Assembly: GCA_963803575.1 (NCBI GenBank)
Contig: CAWDMW010000002.1
Span: forward strand, 1,674,001-1,738,000
Reading direction: 5' to 3'
Source: CAWDMW01 sp963803575
Lineage (GTDB): Bacteria > Pseudomonadota > Alphaproteobacteria > Rickettsiales > UBA998
DNA length: 64,000 nucleotides
Shown: piece by piece, positions 62,034-64,000 of the stretch
How the letters are laid out: every line of letters begins with the position of its first letter
Numbering within the stretch: position 1 is the stretch's first letter
Program-made: the position numbers and the translations under genes
The notes under the pieces: model-generated
Database searches by the model: none
The model's input: the letters and a program-made list of their open reading frames with translations, nothing else
What the model was told of the DNA's origin: nothing

Positions 62034-63437
62034 TTAAAACCCTATGAACTGATACGTTATTTCATCAGCAATGGCTTCTGTGTCATAGGTATCAATGCCA
62101 AGCTGTAATGTTTGCGGGCTTAGCTGACCTAATATGGACAGTAAATTATATACGGCAAACAGGCGGTCACGCTCAGAACGAGCCAGATCAACGCGAGCAG
62201 CAAATAATTCCTGTTCTGCGTCTAACACATCCAACACTGTGCGCGTACCATAAAGTCGCTCTTGCTGAACACCATCCAATGCAACTTCTGCTGCAACAAT
62301 CGTATCCTTTTGGGATTCAATCGCAGCCATTTCGGTTACATATTGTTCCCACGCACTGACGGTTTGCTGGCGCACCTCATTCATAGTTTCCATTAACTCA
62401 TAACGGCGACGGCTTTTGTCACTTTTTGCTGCACGAACACGTGAATATTGCGCTCCCCCCTGATATAAAGGTAGCGATACGTCTACCAGCACAGAGTCAG
62501 AATCAAAATCAATACCCGTAAATGCTCCTTTCGCACGACTCATGGTGCCACGAACTCTGGCCGTAGGTAGTAACGCCGCTTTTGCCGTACCTATCGCATC
62601 ATCTGCTGCTTCTTCCGTATATTTGGCTGACAAAATACGTGGATTCAATGCTTGAGCTACGTTAATTGCTTCTTCTAACGTAGCAGGAATGGGTGGTGTG
62701 GTTTTTGGATAGGCTAAGCCTTCATCGGCTTTCAGGCCAGTAATACGAGAAAATGCCGCTTCAGCAATCGCTACGCTTCCGGTAGACTGAATCGTATCTG
62801 CTTCACTTCGGGAAAGACGCGCTTCTGACTGGGATACATCCGTGCGCGTGGCTTCACCCACATCAAAACGGTCACGTGTTGCTCCCAAATGCTGCTCTAA
62901 TACGCGTTCATTATTCTGGCTTAATCCAAGAATTTCACGATCCCGTACCACATCTATGTAAGCACCAATTGCGTTAAGCAAAATATTTTGGGTTACAGAA
63001 ATAAGCTGTGATCCACTGGCATAAAACGTATTATTTGCGCGCCCAATATCGTAATAAGTATCAACACGAAGAATGGGCTGAGAAATATCAAGACGTTGAT
63101 CTTCCGTGGCAATATAATTCCAGTCATCTCGTCCACCTGCAGTGTTAGATGGTTGACGGTTACGTTGTCGTCCGCGTTGATAGTTCAAATTAATGCTTGG
63201 CAACCAACCGGACAATGCCTGATTTACTTCTTCTCCAGTCTGTTCAAACGTTTTACGCTCTGCAATAATACGTGGATTATTTTGGTAGGTTGCTTCCAAA
63301 GCTGACTTGAACGCCTGATAGGATACCTGTTGATCGGCTAACGAACTTTCGCTTTGTGTAAGCGAAGTGTCCTGCGCCAATAAAGGACAAGACACACAAA
63401 GGATAGTCGCACTAACCAGTGCAGATAAGACGTTCAT
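62034..63437 (-). CDS. tolC: TolC-family outer-membrane efflux/secretion channel
   Basis: Outer-membrane trimeric channel for RND/MFP pumps and type I secretion. A signal peptide covers about 1-22 (VLSALVSATILCVSCPLLAQ). The mature protein shows two OEP repeats: ALEATYQNNPRIIAERKTFE and the equivalent EEAINVAQALNPRILSAKYT, with LPLYQGGAQYSRVRAAKS and VLDVLDAEQELFAARVDLARS. Length (467) is normal. It runs with pcm upstream (20 nt gap), a conserved alphaproteobacterial order. Confidence 0.95.
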   Translation of the reverse strand: MNVLSALVSATILCVSCPLLAQDTSLTQSESSLADQQVSYQAFKSALEATYQNNPRIIAERKTFEQTGEEVNQALSGWLPSINLNYQRGRQRNRQPSNTAGGRDDWNYIATEDQRLDISQPILRVDTYYDIGRANNTFYASGSQLISVTQNILLNAIGAYIDVVRDREILGLSQNNERVLEQHLGATRDRFDVGEATRTDVSQSEARLSRSEADTIQSTGSVAIAEAAFSRITGLKADEGLAYPKTTPPIPATLEEAINVAQALNPRILSAKYTEEAADDAIGTAKAALLPTARVRGTMSRAKGAFTGIDFDSDSVLVDVSLPLYQGGAQYSRVRAAKSDKSRRRYELMETMNEVRQQTVSAWEQYVTEMAAIESQKDTIVAAEVALDGVQQERLYGTRTVLDVLDAEQELFAARVDLARSERDRLFAVYNLLSILGQLSPQTLQLGIDTYDTEAIADEITYQFIGF

Positions 63438-63457
63438 AAAATTCTCAATACCTTACA

Positions 63458-64000
63458 TTAAAATTTAAATTGCTCTTGAAGGTGTAGTGGGTAGAGTGAG
63501 TATGCGCCTACGCGATCTTTCACTGTATACACCGTCTGGTCATTGCGTTTTGTACCAAGAACAATGTCACATAATATTTTTCCTGTAACAAAGCTATCTG
63601 CCACAGCCTGCAACGCGATAATTACGCCATTCTCTGAAAGCTGCTCTTCAAAGGCCTGCGGAACAGCGTCTACGGCACCTTCCAGAAAAATCCGGTCATA
63701 GGGTTGGTGGGCACTACATCCGGCATTCAGGGGCGCCGTCACAAATGAAACATTATTGATTTTATCATTCGCTAATTTTTTGCGTGCGGCAGCAACCAGT
63801 TCTGCACTGGACTCAATCGCTATCACCTGCTTACTCAGGCGGGATAACACAGCACTGCTATAACCCAGCCCTGCACCAACATCCATCACATAATGTGAAG
63901 CGTCCAGCGTGGCATAGGTCAGCATTTTGGCAAACACTAAAGGTTCCAGCAAATAACGGGTGCCACACAGGCGAATATCATCATCCACATAAGCAGAGTG
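63458..64000 (-). CDS. pcm: Protein-L-isoaspartate O-methyltransferase-like, N-terminus off the right edge
   Basis: SAM-dependent methyltransferase of the PIMT family. The reading frame is open through the right edge (HSAYVDDDIRLCGTRYLLEPL), so the first about 40-50 residues are missing. Visible: RYLLEPLVFAKMLTYATLD, the SAM motif I VMDVGAGLGYSSAVLS, motif II around PYDRIFLEGAVDAVP, and GVIIALQAVADSF. The Gly-rich PIMT loop differs slightly from E. coli Pcm. In alphaproteobacteria the gene upstream of tolC is usually of this type, and some members may act on other substrates. Confidence 0.85.
   Translation of the reverse strand, partial: HSAYVDDDIRLCGTRYLLEPLVFAKMLTYATLDASHYVMDVGAGLGYSSAVLSRLSKQVIAIESSAELVAAARKKLANDKINNVSFVTAPLNAGCSAHQPYDRIFLEGAVDAVPQAFEEQLSENGVIIALQAVADSFVTGKILCDIVLGTKRNDQTVYTVKDRVGAYSLYPLHLQEQFKF

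Noticed and set aside
20..63980. CRISPR arrays, rRNA genes, toxin-antitoxin pairs and restriction-modification systems.
   Set aside because: No repeat-spacer pattern, rRNA sequence or matching protein family was seen anywhere in the window.

Overview
The window reads as a chromosome segment of an alphaproteobacterium of moderate-to-low GC content. The lineage call rests on several protein signatures: a PopZ (DUF2497) pole organiser, an FtsZ tail ending in DIPAFLRRQ, an alpha-type AddB, a short HisZ-dependent HisG, the mltB-rlpA-dacA-tmk-holB cluster and the pcm-tolC-popZ neighbourhood. Genes for Leu, Ile/Val, His and purine synthesis suggest a free-living or only mildly reduced organism. The exact order cannot be fixed from this sequence. 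No rRNA, CRISPR array or secondary-metabolite cluster is seen.

Layout. 0-5 kb: rpoD and dnaG (minus), with a YgjP-type metallopeptidase diverging from dnaG. 5-11 kb: a tight minus-strand operon mltB-rlpA-dacA-tmk-holB-pyrD, mostly with 1-4 nt overlaps. 11-14.5 kb: argD/astC, an unknown 277-residue protein behind a consensus promoter, two small proteins and xthA. 14.6-17.9 kb is the only clearly accessory stretch: half of a tRNA-Thr gene followed by a structured segment, an intact tRNA-Thr, a DUF1376 prophage remnant, an IS5-family element, a ruined P4-type integrase and tRNA-Glu. 18-26 kb: a YflT-like protein, a lipid-linked sugar initiation pair, purH and recG. 26-36.5 kb: a CaCA-type exchanger, aspS, folD-cysQ, ilvC, leuA, a lone pilin-like protein, and hisD-hisG. 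36.5-44 kb: addB, ilvB and the arginine succinyltransferase pair astA-astD. 44-48.7 kb: prs, a membrane-anchored DUF2726 protein, leuB and leuD. 48.7-55 kb: lptF-lptG, pepA, grxB and ftsZ. 55-61 kb: ubiK-like, lepB-rnc-era, rplY, pth-thiD-miaA and tRNA-Gly. 61-64 kb: popZ, tolC and pcm.

Many neighbouring genes overlap or abut, including convergent pairs whose stop codons touch. Branched-chain and histidine genes are scattered rather than grouped: ilvC, leuA, ilvB, leuB and leuD lie in separate places, with no ilvN or leuC seen.

The most unusual signals are: (i) several promoters whose -10 box lies only 6-9 nt before the start codon, implying leaderless or nearly leaderless mRNAs (the 12.5 kb gene, astA, hisG, folD, mltB); (ii) the half tRNA-Thr gene that breaks off exactly after the anticodon loop and runs into a hairpin-rich segment with faint group I intron resemblance; and (iii) the decayed integration site between tRNA-Thr and tRNA-Glu. 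I found no convincing new defence or biosynthetic system.
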